Part shown: positions 24,355-32,324 of the stretch, piece by piece
How the letters are laid out: the number at the start of each line of letters is the position of its first letter
Numbering within the stretch: the first letter of the stretch is position 1
The notes under the pieces: model-generated
Database searches by the model: none
The model's input: the letters and a program-made list of their open reading frames with translations, nothing else
What the model was told of the DNA's origin: nothing
Position numbers and translations under genes: made by a program
Assembly: GCF_000961885.1 (NCBI RefSeq)
Contig: NZ_JZKH01000023.1
Location: forward strand, 1-64,000
Direction of reading: 5' to 3'
DNA from: Streptomyces rubellomurinus
GTDB lineage: Bacteria; Actinomycetota; Actinomycetes; Streptomycetales; Streptomycetaceae
DNA length: 64,000 bases

Positions 24355-25359
24355 TCAGGCAGGGGTGGCGCCGTCGCTCGAATCCGCGCCGTCCAGGGCC
24401 AGGCGGGCGCGCTCCGCGAGCAGCCGGGCGAACACCGGCAGCGCCGGGGCGGCGGCGGAGGCGCCCGGACCGGAGTCCCGCACGTACAGCAGCGTGCCGC
24501 CCACCCGGACCAGCGCCGCGACCCCGCCGGGGCCGTTCGCCCGGGCGGCGCTCTGGTCGCCGATCGGCGGCAACGGCACGGGCGTTGCCGCCGGCGCACT
24601 GCCGAGGAGGTCGAGCGTGCCGGTGAAGGCCCGGCCGGCGATCTCGGCGGAGTCGAAGGTGAGCACGGTGAACTGCACGTGCTGGGCCGGCGAGGCCCGG
24701 AACGTCACCGTGGCGTAGGTCAGCGGGGCGGAACAGAGGGTGGCGGGCAGGCCGGTCAGCAGGCACGGCGCGTCGCCCGCGCCGCTCGTGCCGGTGTCCG
24801 GCCCGCTCTCCACCTGCCAGCCGCCCGGCGGCAGCGCGCCGACGTCCGGGAGGACCTTGCGGGCCCCGGCCGGCTCGCGCAGCGCCTGCCCGCCGTGCGC
24901 GACGTGCGGGCCGTCCGGCTTCAGCAGCGGACGCGAGCCCAGGTGCACGCCGAGCGCGACCAGCGCGGTGACCAGGACCAGCGCCAGTGCCGCCACGATC
25001 GCCACGTTGCCGCGCCGGGCCGCGAGCGCCCGCGCGCCGGTCACGGCCGGGTCCAGCCGCAGGTGCACGGTCGGTGGATCGGCCGGGCGGCCCAGCTCGG
25101 TGGACCGTACGTACTGCGCGAACGCCTCGTCGGTGGCCAGCAGTTCGGTGACGGCGGCGGTCAGCTCGGCCCGCGCCCGCTCGTCCCCGGGGCTCGCCGC
25201 GACGGCGTCCACCGCCCGCGCCCCCTCGGGCGTCGCCCGCAGCCGCGCCCGCACCACCTCCGCCACCGCCCGCCCCGGCCCCCCGGCCACCCCCTGCGCC
25301 AGCCGCATCAGCGCCCCGACCACCCCGGGCACCAGCGCCGGCTCCCGCCCCTCCGCCAT
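24355..25359 (-). CDS. Single-pass membrane protein of unknown function
   Basis: A protein of 334 residues. The N-terminal 110 residues are helical, charged and presumably cytoplasmic (LMRLAQGVAGGPGRAVAEVVRARL). One membrane helix lies at about 117-142 (NVAIVAALALVLVTALVALG). The outer part has two Cys in APCLLTGLPATLCSAP and a beta-rich domain (YATVTFRASPAQHVQFTVLTF). The family is not recognised. The ATG at 25359 has GGGGGAG 5 bp upstream. It may be expressed with the secreted propeller gene downstream (169-bp gap). Confidence 0.8.
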   Translation of the reverse strand: MAEGREPALVPGVVGALMRLAQGVAGGPGRAVAEVVRARLRATPEGARAVDAVAASPGDERARAELTAAVTELLATDEAFAQYVRSTELGRPADPPTVHLRLDPAVTGARALAARRGNVAIVAALALVLVTALVALGVHLGSRPLLKPDGPHVAHGGQALREPAGARKVLPDVGALPPGGWQVESGPDTGTSGAGDAPCLLTGLPATLCSAPLTYATVTFRASPAQHVQFTVLTFDSAEIAGRAFTGTLDLLGSAPAATPVPLPPIGDQSAARANGPGGVAALVRVGGTLLYVRDSGPGASAAAPALPVFARLLAERARLALDGADSSDGATPA

Positions 25360-25543
25360 GGCAACTCCCCCCGCCGCCGCACGAGCCGTCACCGCCCACG
25401 ATCCCGGACGCCGCCCCCGTTCGTGCGCGGGCCGGACGGAACGGAAACCCAACTGCAACCGGCCCCGGACGGCGGCGGTACGGCTGTGGCCGCTGGGGCG
25501 GGGAGTGGCGGAGGAGGGGCGGGGCGGCGCGGCCCGGAACAGG

Positions 25544-25581
25544 CCGGAGGCCGGTCTCCCGGGCGGGGGACCGGCCTCCGG
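25544..25581. terminator. 17-bp hairpin, twin of the one at 22335
   Basis: Bases 25544-25560 pair with 25565-25581 (one T-G pair, loop GGGC). It lies downstream of the histidine kinase gene (25746-27056) in that gene's direction and can terminate it. Its core GGAGGCCGGTCTCCCGGGC is shared with the 22335 hairpin apart from one base. Confidence 0.75.
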
Positions 25582-25745
25582 TTCAGATCAGATCGGTCCA
25601 GGTCGGCATGTCGATCACCCCCGTGGTGTGGGCGACCCGCCCGGTGGCGAGTCCGACTGACGCGGATTCAAGCACCGGGACCGGGCCCGGACAAGGCCTC
25701 CGGCCGCCCGACTGGTCAACCGGGGCCGGGGCCCGGGCGGCGGCC
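25582..25745 (-). other. Non-coding gap with a short possible gene remnant
   Basis: The 386 bp between 25360 and 25745 hold the 25544 hairpin and this stretch. Reading the minus strand down to a TGA at 25585-25583 gives about 30 residues ending GVIDMPTWTDLI, which look like a protein C-terminus but have no upstream coding continuation or ribosome site. I cannot name the parent family. Nothing else was seen here. Confidence 0.3.
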
Positions 25746-27056
25746 TCAGGGCCGGTGCTGGGCGGGGACGGGCAGGCGCAGGAGGAAACGCGCGCCGCCG
25801 CGGGCGCTGCGGTCGACGGTGAGCGAGCCGCCGTGCGCGTGGGCCACCCAGGCGGCGATGGACAGGCCGAGGCCGCTCGATCCGGCGCCGCTGCGGAAGC
25901 GCTCGAACAGGGACTTCGCCTGCTCGGGCGGGATGCCGGGCCCCGCGTCGTCGACCGTGACGGTGCCGTCCGCGCCGACGGCGACCTCGACGGCGGCGGG
26001 CTCGCCCGGGGCGTGGCCGTGGGCGAGGGCGTTGCCGAGCAGGTTGGCGACGGCGCGGCGCAGCAGTCCGGCGTCGGCGTGGACGACCACCGGCTCGGCC
26101 CGTACGGTCACCCGGTGCCCGTCCGCCGGGGTGTCGGCGACGACGGCCTCGACGAGCTGGTCGAGCCGCAGCGGCTCGCGGTCCAGCGGGACGGCTCCGG
26201 CCATCAGCCGGGCGCGGGTGAGCAGGTCGTCGACCAGCTCGCTCATCCTGGTCGACTGGCGCAGGGTGCGGCGCATGATCTCGGTGGTCTCGGCCCCGCC
26301 GCGCAGGCCGGTCTCGGCGAGCAGCCGCAGCGAGGCGACCGGGGTGCGCAGGTCGTGGGCGGCGTCCGCGAAGAAGGCCTCCTGCTGGTCGAGCGCGGCC
26401 AGCGCGGGCCGCACCGCCCGTCCGGCGAGCCAGTGGCCGGCCACGGCCGAGACCGCGACCAGGGCGGCGCAGGCGGCGGCGAGGAGCAGGGCCAGGCGCT
26501 CGTGGTCGTCGAGGTTGGAGGAGACGTCGACGGCGGTGACCACCACGCCGTCCGAGTTCTCGGTGGCCGAGGTGGAGAAGGGCTGGGCGGACAGCCGCAG
26601 CCGGTGGCCGTTCGGCGCGGTGACGGTGGCCCGGCTGAGGTCCCCCTCCCGCAGCGCCTCGTCGGCGATCGCCTGCAGGGCCGCCGTGGGGACCACCAGG
26701 CACGGCCGGTGCGGGGCGGCGAGGGGCGCCACCTGCTCGCCGTTGCCGGTGAACAGGGTCACCGGCGGGCAGTCGTACCCGCCCTCCCTCGGGTCCGGGT
26801 ACTCGAGCGCGCCCTGCTCGTCGTAGTGCAGGTCGGCGGTGAACTCGCTGGTGCGGAGCTTGAGATCGGCGTCGACCTGGGAGCGCCAGGACGCGTCGTC
26901 CGCGTGCACCGCGATGACCGTCATGCCGACCAGCCCGAGGGCGCTGACGAGGGCGAAGAGCAGGGCGATCCGCCGCCGCAGCCGGCGGATCCGGCCCGCC
27001 GGGGTGGGCGGCGCCGTCCGGCGCGGCCGGCGGAGCCGCGCGAGCGGGCGTCTCAC
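25746..27056 (-). CDS. Sensor histidine kinase (OmpR-partner type)
   Basis: A protein of 436 residues. Membrane helix 1 is at about 30-50, an extracellular domain with two Cys follows (about 52-185), and helix 2 is at 188-208. The HisKA motif FFADAAHDLRTPVASLRLL gives the phosphoacceptor His 234. The ATPase domain has LGNALAHGHAP, VDDAGPGIPPE and SGLGLSIAAWVAHAHGG. No clear HAMP domain was seen. The GTG at 27056-27054 overlaps the regulator stop as GTGA. Confidence 0.93.
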   Translation of the reverse strand: MRRPLARLRRPRRTAPPTPAGRIRRLRRRIALLFALVSALGLVGMTVIAVHADDASWRSQVDADLKLRTSEFTADLHYDEQGALEYPDPREGGYDCPPVTLFTGNGEQVAPLAAPHRPCLVVPTAALQAIADEALREGDLSRATVTAPNGHRLRLSAQPFSTSATENSDGVVVTAVDVSSNLDDHERLALLLAAACAALVAVSAVAGHWLAGRAVRPALAALDQQEAFFADAAHDLRTPVASLRLLAETGLRGGAETTEIMRRTLRQSTRMSELVDDLLTRARLMAGAVPLDREPLRLDQLVEAVVADTPADGHRVTVRAEPVVVHADAGLLRRAVANLLGNALAHGHAPGEPAAVEVAVGADGTVTVDDAGPGIPPEQAKSLFERFRSGAGSSGLGLSIAAWVAHAHGGSLTVDRSARGGARFLLRLPVPAQHRP

Positions 27057-27718
27057 TCCGGCGACTCCAGTCGGTACCCGACGCCGCGCACGGTGTGGAT
27101 CAGCGGCGGGTCGCCGAGCTTGCGGCGCAGCTGGGAGACCAGGACCTCGACCACGTTGGAGTTGGGTTCGGTCAGCTCGTCCCAGCAGCGCTCGATGAGG
27201 TCGGTGCGGCGCACCGCCTCGCCGGGCCGGGTGGCGAGGGTCTCCAGGACGGCGAACTCCTTGGTGGTGAGGGAGAGCAGCACGCCGTCGCGGCGCACCG
27301 TGCGCCGGGCCGTGTCGATCTCCAGGCCGCCGCAGCGCACCACCGGCGGCCGGGCGACGGCGGTGCGCCGGCACAGGTTCCGTACCCGGGCGACCAGTTC
27401 GGGTACGGCGAAGGGCTTGACGAGGTAGTCGTCGCCGCCGGTGGCGAAGCCCTCGACCCGGTCGGCGACGGTGTCGCGGGCGGTGAGGAACAGCACCGGT
27501 ACGGTCCGGCCGTCCGCCCTCATCCGGTGCACGTAGTCCGCGGAGTCGCCGGAGGGCAGCATCCGGTCGAACACGACGCAGTCGTAGGCGGTGACGAACA
27601 GCGCCTCGTCGGCGGCCGGCAGGTCCGCGGCCTCGTCGACGGCCAGTCCGCTGCCGCGCAGCGCGGCGGCCACGGCGAACCGCAGGTCCTCGTCGTCCTC
27701 GACCACCAGTACTCGCAT
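27053..27718 (-). CDS. OmpR/PhoB-type response regulator
   Basis: A protein of 221 residues. The receiver has the acidic group VVEDDED and Asp 51 in CVVFDRMLP, with Lys in DYLVKPF. The winged-helix output domain is typical (LSLTTKEFAVLETLATRPGEAV, NVVEVLVSQLRRKLG, HTVRGVGYRL). It would bind head-to-tail DNA repeats as other OmpR-family proteins do. Two such candidate sites are at 27903-27920 and 28203-28220. The start MRVLVVEDD at 27718 is preferred to a longer frame because the receiver begins there. Confidence 0.94.
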   Translation of the reverse strand: MRVLVVEDDEDLRFAVAAALRGSGLAVDEAADLPAADEALFVTAYDCVVFDRMLPSGDSADYVHRMRADGRTVPVLFLTARDTVADRVEGFATGGDDYLVKPFAVPELVARVRNLCRRTAVARPPVVRCGGLEIDTARRTVRRDGVLLSLTTKEFAVLETLATRPGEAVRRTDLIERCWDELTEPNSNVVEVLVSQLRRKLGDPPLIHTVRGVGYRLESPE

Positions 27719-27902
27719 GCCGGCCAGGATAGCCGTGACCTGGGACGGAACCGCCGGGCGGCGGTCTCGGTGCACGGTCACGGCAGGGGTCCTTCGGCAG
27801 GGCGGTGGCCGGCGCCGGGGCGCCCGGGACGTCGACGCGGCGCCCCCTCGCGGGGGATCCAGAGGGCGCCGCCGTCGACCTGGACGAGGTTCCCAGCCGC
27901 AA

Positions 27903-27920
27903 CCTGAGGATTCGATGAGG
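27903..27920. promoter_or_regulatory. Direct repeat TGAGG-N6-TGAGG, candidate response-regulator site 1
   Basis: CCTGAGGATTCGATGAGG holds two TGAGG units whose starts are 11 bp apart, the geometry preferred by OmpR-type regulators. It lies about 185 bp upstream of the regulator gene and matches site 2 (28203-28220) at 15 of 17 positions. Autoregulation is inferred. Confidence 0.5.
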
Positions 27921-27940
27921 CCGGTGGCCGCCGCGACCGC

Positions 27941-28180
27941 TCACCGGCAGTGCTGGGTCAGCAGCCTCCGGTGCCCCAGGTCCCCGACGTGCCGGCAGAC
28001 GGCCTTCAGCGGCCGCATCCCGGCGGTGGCCGCCACCGTGGCCGCGGCCGCCCCCACCAGGAGCACCGCCACCAGCGCCACCGCGACGAGGGCCGCCGGC
28101 ACGCCCGGCGGAGGACCACCCCGCACCGCGCCCCGACCCCACCCACCGCCCCGCCCGTTCCCGATCCGCTGCTCCGCCAT
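27941..28180 (-). CDS. Small single-pass membrane protein, 79 residues
   Basis: The protein has a charged Gly/Arg-rich N-terminus (MAEQRIGNGRGGGWGRG), one strong membrane helix (about 28-52, PAALVAVALVAVLLVGAAAA) and a basic tail with two Cys (KAVCRHVGDLGHRRLLTQHC). It is flanked by two matching direct-repeat sites that probably bind the neighbouring OmpR-type regulator. A membrane output or accessory protein of that two-component system is possible. No family is recognised. Confidence 0.55.
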   Translation of the reverse strand: MAEQRIGNGRGGGWGRGAVRGGPPPGVPAALVAVALVAVLLVGAAAATVAATAGMRPLKAVCRHVGDLGHRRLLTQHCR

Positions 28181-28202
28181 ACCCCGAGCCTCGCCGGGCG
28201 CC

Positions 28203-28220
28203 CCTGAGGATTCCGTGAGC
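28203..28220. promoter_or_regulatory. Direct repeat TGAGG-N6-TGAGC, candidate response-regulator site 2
   Basis: CCTGAGGATTCCGTGAGC lies 23 bp upstream of the small membrane protein start and is nearly the same as site 1. TGAGG and TGAGC start 11 bp apart. It is probably bound by the 27053-27718 regulator. Confidence 0.5.
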
Positions 28221-28270
28221 GCGGATCCGCCGACCCCCGACCGTTGGGCGGGTGCCTCAGGCGGAGTGGA

Positions 28271-29581
28271 TCAGGCGGAGTGGATCAGTGCGGCCATGAC
28301 GTCGGCGGGGAGGGCGGGGTTGGCGGCGGCGTAGCTGGAGGTCGGGTGCGGGGCGGTGAGGCAGGCGGTGAGGGCGGCGCGGCCGGCGTGGGGGTGTTGG
28401 GCGATGGCGCGCAGGGCCTTGGCGGCGGGTGGTTCGGCGGTGGCGATCCGGTCGAGCAGGGCGGTGGGGGCGTCGGGGTTGCGGGCGACGGCGTGGGCGA
28501 CCCGGCCGCCGAACCGGTCGTGCAGGGCGGTGAGTCGGGCGGCGGTGAGCCCGGGGTGCGGGGCGACGGACTTCGCCACGGCGGCGTCCGGGTCCTCGGC
28601 GAGCCGGTCGCGGACGGCGGCGGGCAGGTCGCGGTGCTCGGCGGCGAGCATCCGGACCCGGGGCTCCGGGGAGGCGGCGAGGGTGGTGAGTTCGGCGGGG
28701 GTGGCGGCCGCGACGCGGTCGAGCAGGGTGGCGCCGACCCGGACGGTGACGGCGAGCTCGGCGAGCAGGTCGAGCGGGATGCGCGGGTTGCGGGTGAGGC
28801 GCCGGCGGACGTCCGGGTCGTCGTCGGTGGCGAGGCGGCGCAGCACGGCCTCGTCGACGGCCGGGTTCTCGGCCAACTCGGCCCGCACCCAAGGCGATTC
28901 GTCCTCGGCGAGCCGCCGGTAGGCCTCGGCGGGCAGGTGGGGGTGGGCGGCGAGCTGCTGGCGGGGCGGCGCGTCGGGTTCGGCGAGGAGGCGGGCGGCG
29001 GCGGTTCCGGGGGTGGCGGGGTTGCCGGCGGCGAGGGAGCGGACCTCGGGTTCCTCGTCGGCCGCGAGGGCCGCCAGCAGGTCGGGCGGGGTGGCCTCGT
29101 TGGCCGCGACGCCCCGGCGCACCTCGAACGCCGGGTGCCCGGCCAGGGCGCGCAGCAGGTCCGCCCGCCCGGTGAAGTAGGCGAGTTCGGCCGCGACCTC
29201 GGGTTCCTCGTCGGCGGCGAGGAGTTCGGCCGCCTGGTCCGGCAGCCCGGGGCAGCCGGCCAGCCGGACGCGGGTGTCCCGGTCCGGGTGGCGGGCGAGC
29301 GGCAGCGCCCATTCCGGGCGGCCCCGCCCCTGGTCGAGCAGGGCGAGCGCGAGGTCGGGCCGGGCGAGCGGGTCGTCGACCGGCACGCCGAGCCCGGCCA
29401 GCAGGTAGGGGGAGTCCTCGTGCAGCGCGGCGAGCGCCCGGGCCTGTGCGGCGCTCAGGTCGGTGCGGTGCGCCAGCGCCCAGGCCAGGTCCTCGTCCTC
29501 GGGCGCGGCGTCGACCAGGCGCTGGAGCAGTTCGGCCGGCAGGGCGGGGTTCTCGGCGAGGGCGGGCAGCAGCGACGGCAT
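28271..29581 (-). CDS. Leucine-rich repeat variant (LRV)-type solenoid protein
   Basis: A protein of 436 residues made almost wholly of helical repeats of about 24-48 residues. Recurring signatures are EEPEVRSLAAGNPATP, DPDVRRRLTRNPRIP, EPRVRMLAAEHRDLP and HPAFEVRRGVAANEATP. This (D/E)P-x-VR-x-x-(L/V)A-x-NP pattern is that of LRV repeats, which form a curved solenoid for protein binding. The classical LRV iron-sulfur domain with clustered Cys is absent. There is no signal peptide. The partner is unknown. Confidence 0.85.
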   Translation of the reverse strand: MPSLLPALAENPALPAELLQRLVDAAPEDEDLAWALAHRTDLSAAQARALAALHEDSPYLLAGLGVPVDDPLARPDLALALLDQGRGRPEWALPLARHPDRDTRVRLAGCPGLPDQAAELLAADEEPEVAAELAYFTGRADLLRALAGHPAFEVRRGVAANEATPPDLLAALAADEEPEVRSLAAGNPATPGTAAARLLAEPDAPPRQQLAAHPHLPAEAYRRLAEDESPWVRAELAENPAVDEAVLRRLATDDDPDVRRRLTRNPRIPLDLLAELAVTVRVGATLLDRVAAATPAELTTLAASPEPRVRMLAAEHRDLPAAVRDRLAEDPDAAVAKSVAPHPGLTAARLTALHDRFGGRVAHAVARNPDAPTALLDRIATAEPPAAKALRAIAQHPHAGRAALTACLTAPHPTSSYAAANPALPADVMAALIHSA

Positions 29582-29639
29582 GGCGCCATCCTGCCCGCCC
29601 GGGCCCGCGGGCCGCCTGCCGTTTTCCGGCGGCGCGTGG

Positions 29640-30077
29640 TCAGAACGACGCCCTGACCTGCTCGTCGACGCGGCCGACGGACTCCTGCTGGAAGCGCCGG
29701 TCGTAGCCGCGGCGGATGTCCTCGACGGCGGCGCCCGCCTGCTTCGCCGTGCCGGCCGGGTACAGCAGGGTGACCAGGTAGGAGCGTTCGCGTTCGATGA
29801 CGCCGTGCCGGTCGCGGTACTGGCCGCGGGCCTGCTCGATGGTGAGGCCGTCCGGGAAGCGCGGGGTGACCTCGGTGTCGACGAAGTCCTGGAACTCCTG
29901 CTCGGTGACGGCGGGGCCGCCGTCCGGCCGCTCGGTGCCGAAGAAGAGCTGGGTGCGGGTGTAGGCGGCGCGCGGCGCGGTCGGGGTGTCGGCGGCGCCG
30001 GCGGCGGGGGCGAGGGTCGCGCCCGTCAGCAGTACGGCGATGGCGGCGAGCAGCCCGGTCCAGGTCCTGGTCTCCAT
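29640..30077 (-). CDS. Secreted DUF3574-type protein
   Basis: A protein of 145 residues. The signal peptide is METRTWTGLLAAIAVLLTGA ending near AGAA. The mature part contains YTRTQLFFGTERPDGGPAVTE, then FQDFVDTEVTPRFPDGLTIEQ and a C-terminal ERSYLVTLLYP. This LYFG-type strand plus PRFPDGLT pattern is that of DUF3574 proteins of unknown function. It stands alone between an LRV gene and a GNAT gene. The start lacks a strong ribosome site, so a slightly different start is possible. Confidence 0.8.
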   Translation of the reverse strand: METRTWTGLLAAIAVLLTGATLAPAAGAADTPTAPRAAYTRTQLFFGTERPDGGPAVTEQEFQDFVDTEVTPRFPDGLTIEQARGQYRDRHGVIERERSYLVTLLYPAGTAKQAGAAVEDIRRGYDRRFQQESVGRVDEQVRASF

Positions 30078-30160
30078 GCCGGGGTCAACGGCCGGCCGGG
30101 CCGGTGGATGCACCGGTTCAGCCGTGCGGGTGTCGGCCCCGCCCGTGCGGCTGACGGCGG

Positions 30161-30658
30161 TCAACTCAGCGGTGTCGACATGTAGACCGCGCGCCGGCCG
30201 TAGCAGGGCGGTACGGCGACCTCGCGGTGGGCGCGGTAGCCGAGCAGGCGGAGCAGGATGTCGGTGCCGCGCACGGCGACCATCGAGATCCGCTGGTAGC
30301 CCTGGGCCTTCGCCCGGTCCTGGAAGTGCCGCAGGAAGCCGAGCGCGACGTCGCGGCCGCGCAGGTCCTCGGCGATCACCAGGTCGTGCACGTGCAGGTT
30401 GGTGGAGGTGTGGGTCCGCTCCTCGGGCCGGGTGAGGTCGGGGCAGCGCAGCGGCGGGTACGGCAGGCTCAGCAGGTAGCCGCGCACGGTGCCGGCCTGG
30501 TCGAGGGCGTAGCAGGTGCCGGGGGAGCTGCGGCCGCGCGAGGTCAGGGCGTCGGCGCCCTCGGAGAGGCCGTCTGCGGCGTAGGCGGCGTGTTCGAGGG
30601 CGATCACGGCCGGCCAGTCGGCCTCGCCGAGCGGCCGGATCCGGAGGTCCCCGCTCAC
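30161..30658 (-). CDS. GNAT family N-acetyltransferase
   Basis: A protein of 165 residues with the GNAT fold: LRIRPLGEADWPAVIALEHAAY, GTVRGYLLSLPYPPL, then LHVHDLVIAEDLRGRDVALGFLRHF as the acetyl-CoA-binding part. The usual Q/R-x-x-G-x-G/A is replaced by LRGRDVA. It starts with GTG overlapping the DUF6271 gene stop as GTGA, so the two proteins are made together. The pairing suggests it modifies the product or substrate of the DUF6271 protein. The substrate is unknown. Confidence 0.88.
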   Translation of the reverse strand: MSGDLRIRPLGEADWPAVIALEHAAYAADGLSEGADALTSRGRSSPGTCYALDQAGTVRGYLLSLPYPPLRCPDLTRPEERTHTSTNLHVHDLVIAEDLRGRDVALGFLRHFQDRAKAQGYQRISMVAVRGTDILLRLLGYRAHREVAVPPCYGRRAVYMSTPLS

Positions 30659-31959
30659 CCGGCCACCCGCTGCGCCCGGGCCGCGGCCACCAGGGCGCCC
30701 CAGCCCTCGATCAGCAGGGCGAACCGTTCGGCGTCGGCCTGGGCCTCGTCCAGCAGGTGCTGCCGCCGTGGGGCCAGGTGGTCGGCGAACTCGGCGTACG
30801 TGCCGCCGAGTCGGCGGTAGCAGCGGTCGAGGACGTCGAGCCGGTGGACGTTCGCGGCGCGGTCCCAAGCGGCGCTGCGGCGCACCGAGTCTAGCACCGG
30901 CTCGACCCGCAGGCGGTGCTGCTCGTCGAGCAACTCCCCGCCGAGGGCGATCATTTCGCCGTACACCGGGTGCAGGTACAGCATGGAGAGCAGGAACTTG
31001 GCGAAGCGCAGCTGGTAGGCGGTGAAGCCGGGACCGGTGCGGCGTTCGGGCGTGTAGTGGTTGACGATGTGCCGGTTGTGCACGACGCCGGGCAGGCCGG
31101 AGTCGAGGACGGCGTGCAGCAGGAAGTAGTCGCTGCCGATGGTGTCGGGTGCGGGCGGCACCGGCAGCCGTTCGTAGACCCGGTGGTCCAGGCCGAGGTT
31201 GCACATGTCGACCCGCCGGATGTCGGGGGCGCCGAGCACCGCCTCGTCGACGGTGAACGGCTCGGTGCCGCCGCCGGTGAAGGAGGCCTCGACCAGCGCG
31301 CTCTTCTCCTCCTCGGACCAGATCGGCGGCGCCCACAGGCTCACCACCTCGTGGTAGACGGCCGGGTCGAGGGTGTTGATCCCGCCGATGTCGACGGACA
31401 GTTCGCCGATGAACGAGCCGCCGACGAGGGCGACGGGCTTCGCGGCGTCGGCGGGGTCGAGCTCGCTGCGGGTGACGCCGGCGGCCGCCTCGCCGGCCGG
31501 GCGGCCGAGCGAGCGCAGCTCGTGGTGGATCGGGAAGACCTTGCGGCCGTCCAGGAGTTGGTAGGTGCTGTCGGAGTCCCGGCGGTGCACGGAGGCGCAG
31601 CCGAGGGCGGCGGCGACCAGGAAGACCCGGTTGGTGCAGGCGCCGTAGGAGACGGTGTCGGGGAGCATCAGGTCGAGCAGGAGGTCCGGTTCGGCGGCGC
31701 CGGCCCGGTGGATCACCCGGCGGAGGAAGTCCCGCTGCTGCCCGGTGTCGAGGTGGTGCACGACGACCCCGGCGGCGGGGGCGAGGGCACCGACCGCGCT
31801 CGCGTTCTCGGCGTGGCCGGCGCTGTCGGCGGTGTCGAGGACGAGGAGGTGGACCTCGACGTCGAAGTGGGCGGCGGCGTACGCGGCCTCCTCGGCGATG
31901 TCCGCGACGGCGGCGGCGCAGGGCCGGTTGGTGGGCAGGGCGAGACAGACTCTCTGCAT
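30655..31959 (-). CDS. DUF6271 family protein, glycosyltransferase-like
   Basis: A protein of 434 residues. The N-terminus MQRVCLALPTNRPCAAAVADI, the following AHFDVEVHLLVLDTADS and a VHRRDSDSTYQLLDG motif resemble a GT-A-type nucleotide-sugar fold with a D-x-D-like element. The later part has YHEVVSLWAPPIWSEEEKS, VDMCNLGLDHRVYERLP and IGSDYFLLHAVLDSGLPGVVHNRHIVNHY. I recognise it as DUF6271, a streptomycete family without a proven reaction. It is co-translated with a GNAT protein. A DasR-like site lies about 90 bp upstream. Confidence 0.75.
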   Translation of the reverse strand: MQRVCLALPTNRPCAAAVADIAEEAAYAAAHFDVEVHLLVLDTADSAGHAENASAVGALAPAAGVVVHHLDTGQQRDFLRRVIHRAGAAEPDLLLDLMLPDTVSYGACTNRVFLVAAALGCASVHRRDSDSTYQLLDGRKVFPIHHELRSLGRPAGEAAAGVTRSELDPADAAKPVALVGGSFIGELSVDIGGINTLDPAVYHEVVSLWAPPIWSEEEKSALVEASFTGGGTEPFTVDEAVLGAPDIRRVDMCNLGLDHRVYERLPVPPAPDTIGSDYFLLHAVLDSGLPGVVHNRHIVNHYTPERRTGPGFTAYQLRFAKFLLSMLYLHPVYGEMIALGGELLDEQHRLRVEPVLDSVRRSAAWDRAANVHRLDVLDRCYRRLGGTYAEFADHLAPRRQHLLDEAQADAERFALLIEGWGALVAAARAQRVAG

Positions 31960-32050
31960 GCGGAACGCGCCTCCGTCTGATCGTCAAAAGCATTGCGGCC
32001 GTGGCGTGATGGGCTTGGCTCCAGGGGCCTCGCGGCCGGCCGCCGTCCAC

Positions 32051-32066
32051 CGTGGACTAGACCATT
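32051..32066. promoter_or_regulatory. DasR-responsive-element-like palindrome (dre)
   Basis: CGTGGACTAGACCATT matches the known dre consensus A(G/C)TGGTCTAGACCA(G/C)T at 13 of 16 positions; the central 12 bp differ by one base. It lies in the 365-bp divergent region between the DUF6271 gene and the peptidoglycan-binding protein gene. DasR controls N-acetylglucosamine and chitin genes, which would fit a cell-wall-related neighbour. Confidence 0.5.
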
Positions 32067-32071
32067 TCCGA

Positions 32072-32109
32072 TGTCAACGATTGACAGGACGGCCCCGGCG
32101 AGGTGGAAT
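32072..32109 (+). promoter_or_regulatory. Inverted TTGACA pair and candidate promoter
   Basis: TGTCAACGATTGACA (32072-32086) is a perfect inverted repeat giving a TTGACA box on each strand. On the + strand TGGAAT follows at 32104-32109 with 17 bp spacing, so a transcript would start near 32116 and have a leader of about 210 bp before the ATG at 32325. No good -10 was found for the minus strand. Nothing else was recognised between 31960 and 32324 apart from the dre-like site. Confidence 0.4.
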
Positions 32110-32324
32110 CCGCGCCGCGCTCCGGCTTCAGGAGCGGCCGCCGCCGGCCGTGCCCGCACCTCGTACGTGCACACGAGCCGCCCTCCTTGATCCGAACGGC
32201 CGTGCGGCATCCGGGGGTTCAGCACCGCGAACGGCGCGGATTCCGGCGGTCCGGGGTCAATCCGGACGGCGGACCTGCCGATACCTAGGGCGACGTCATG
32301 ACGCCGTTCGGAGGAGGAGCGCGC

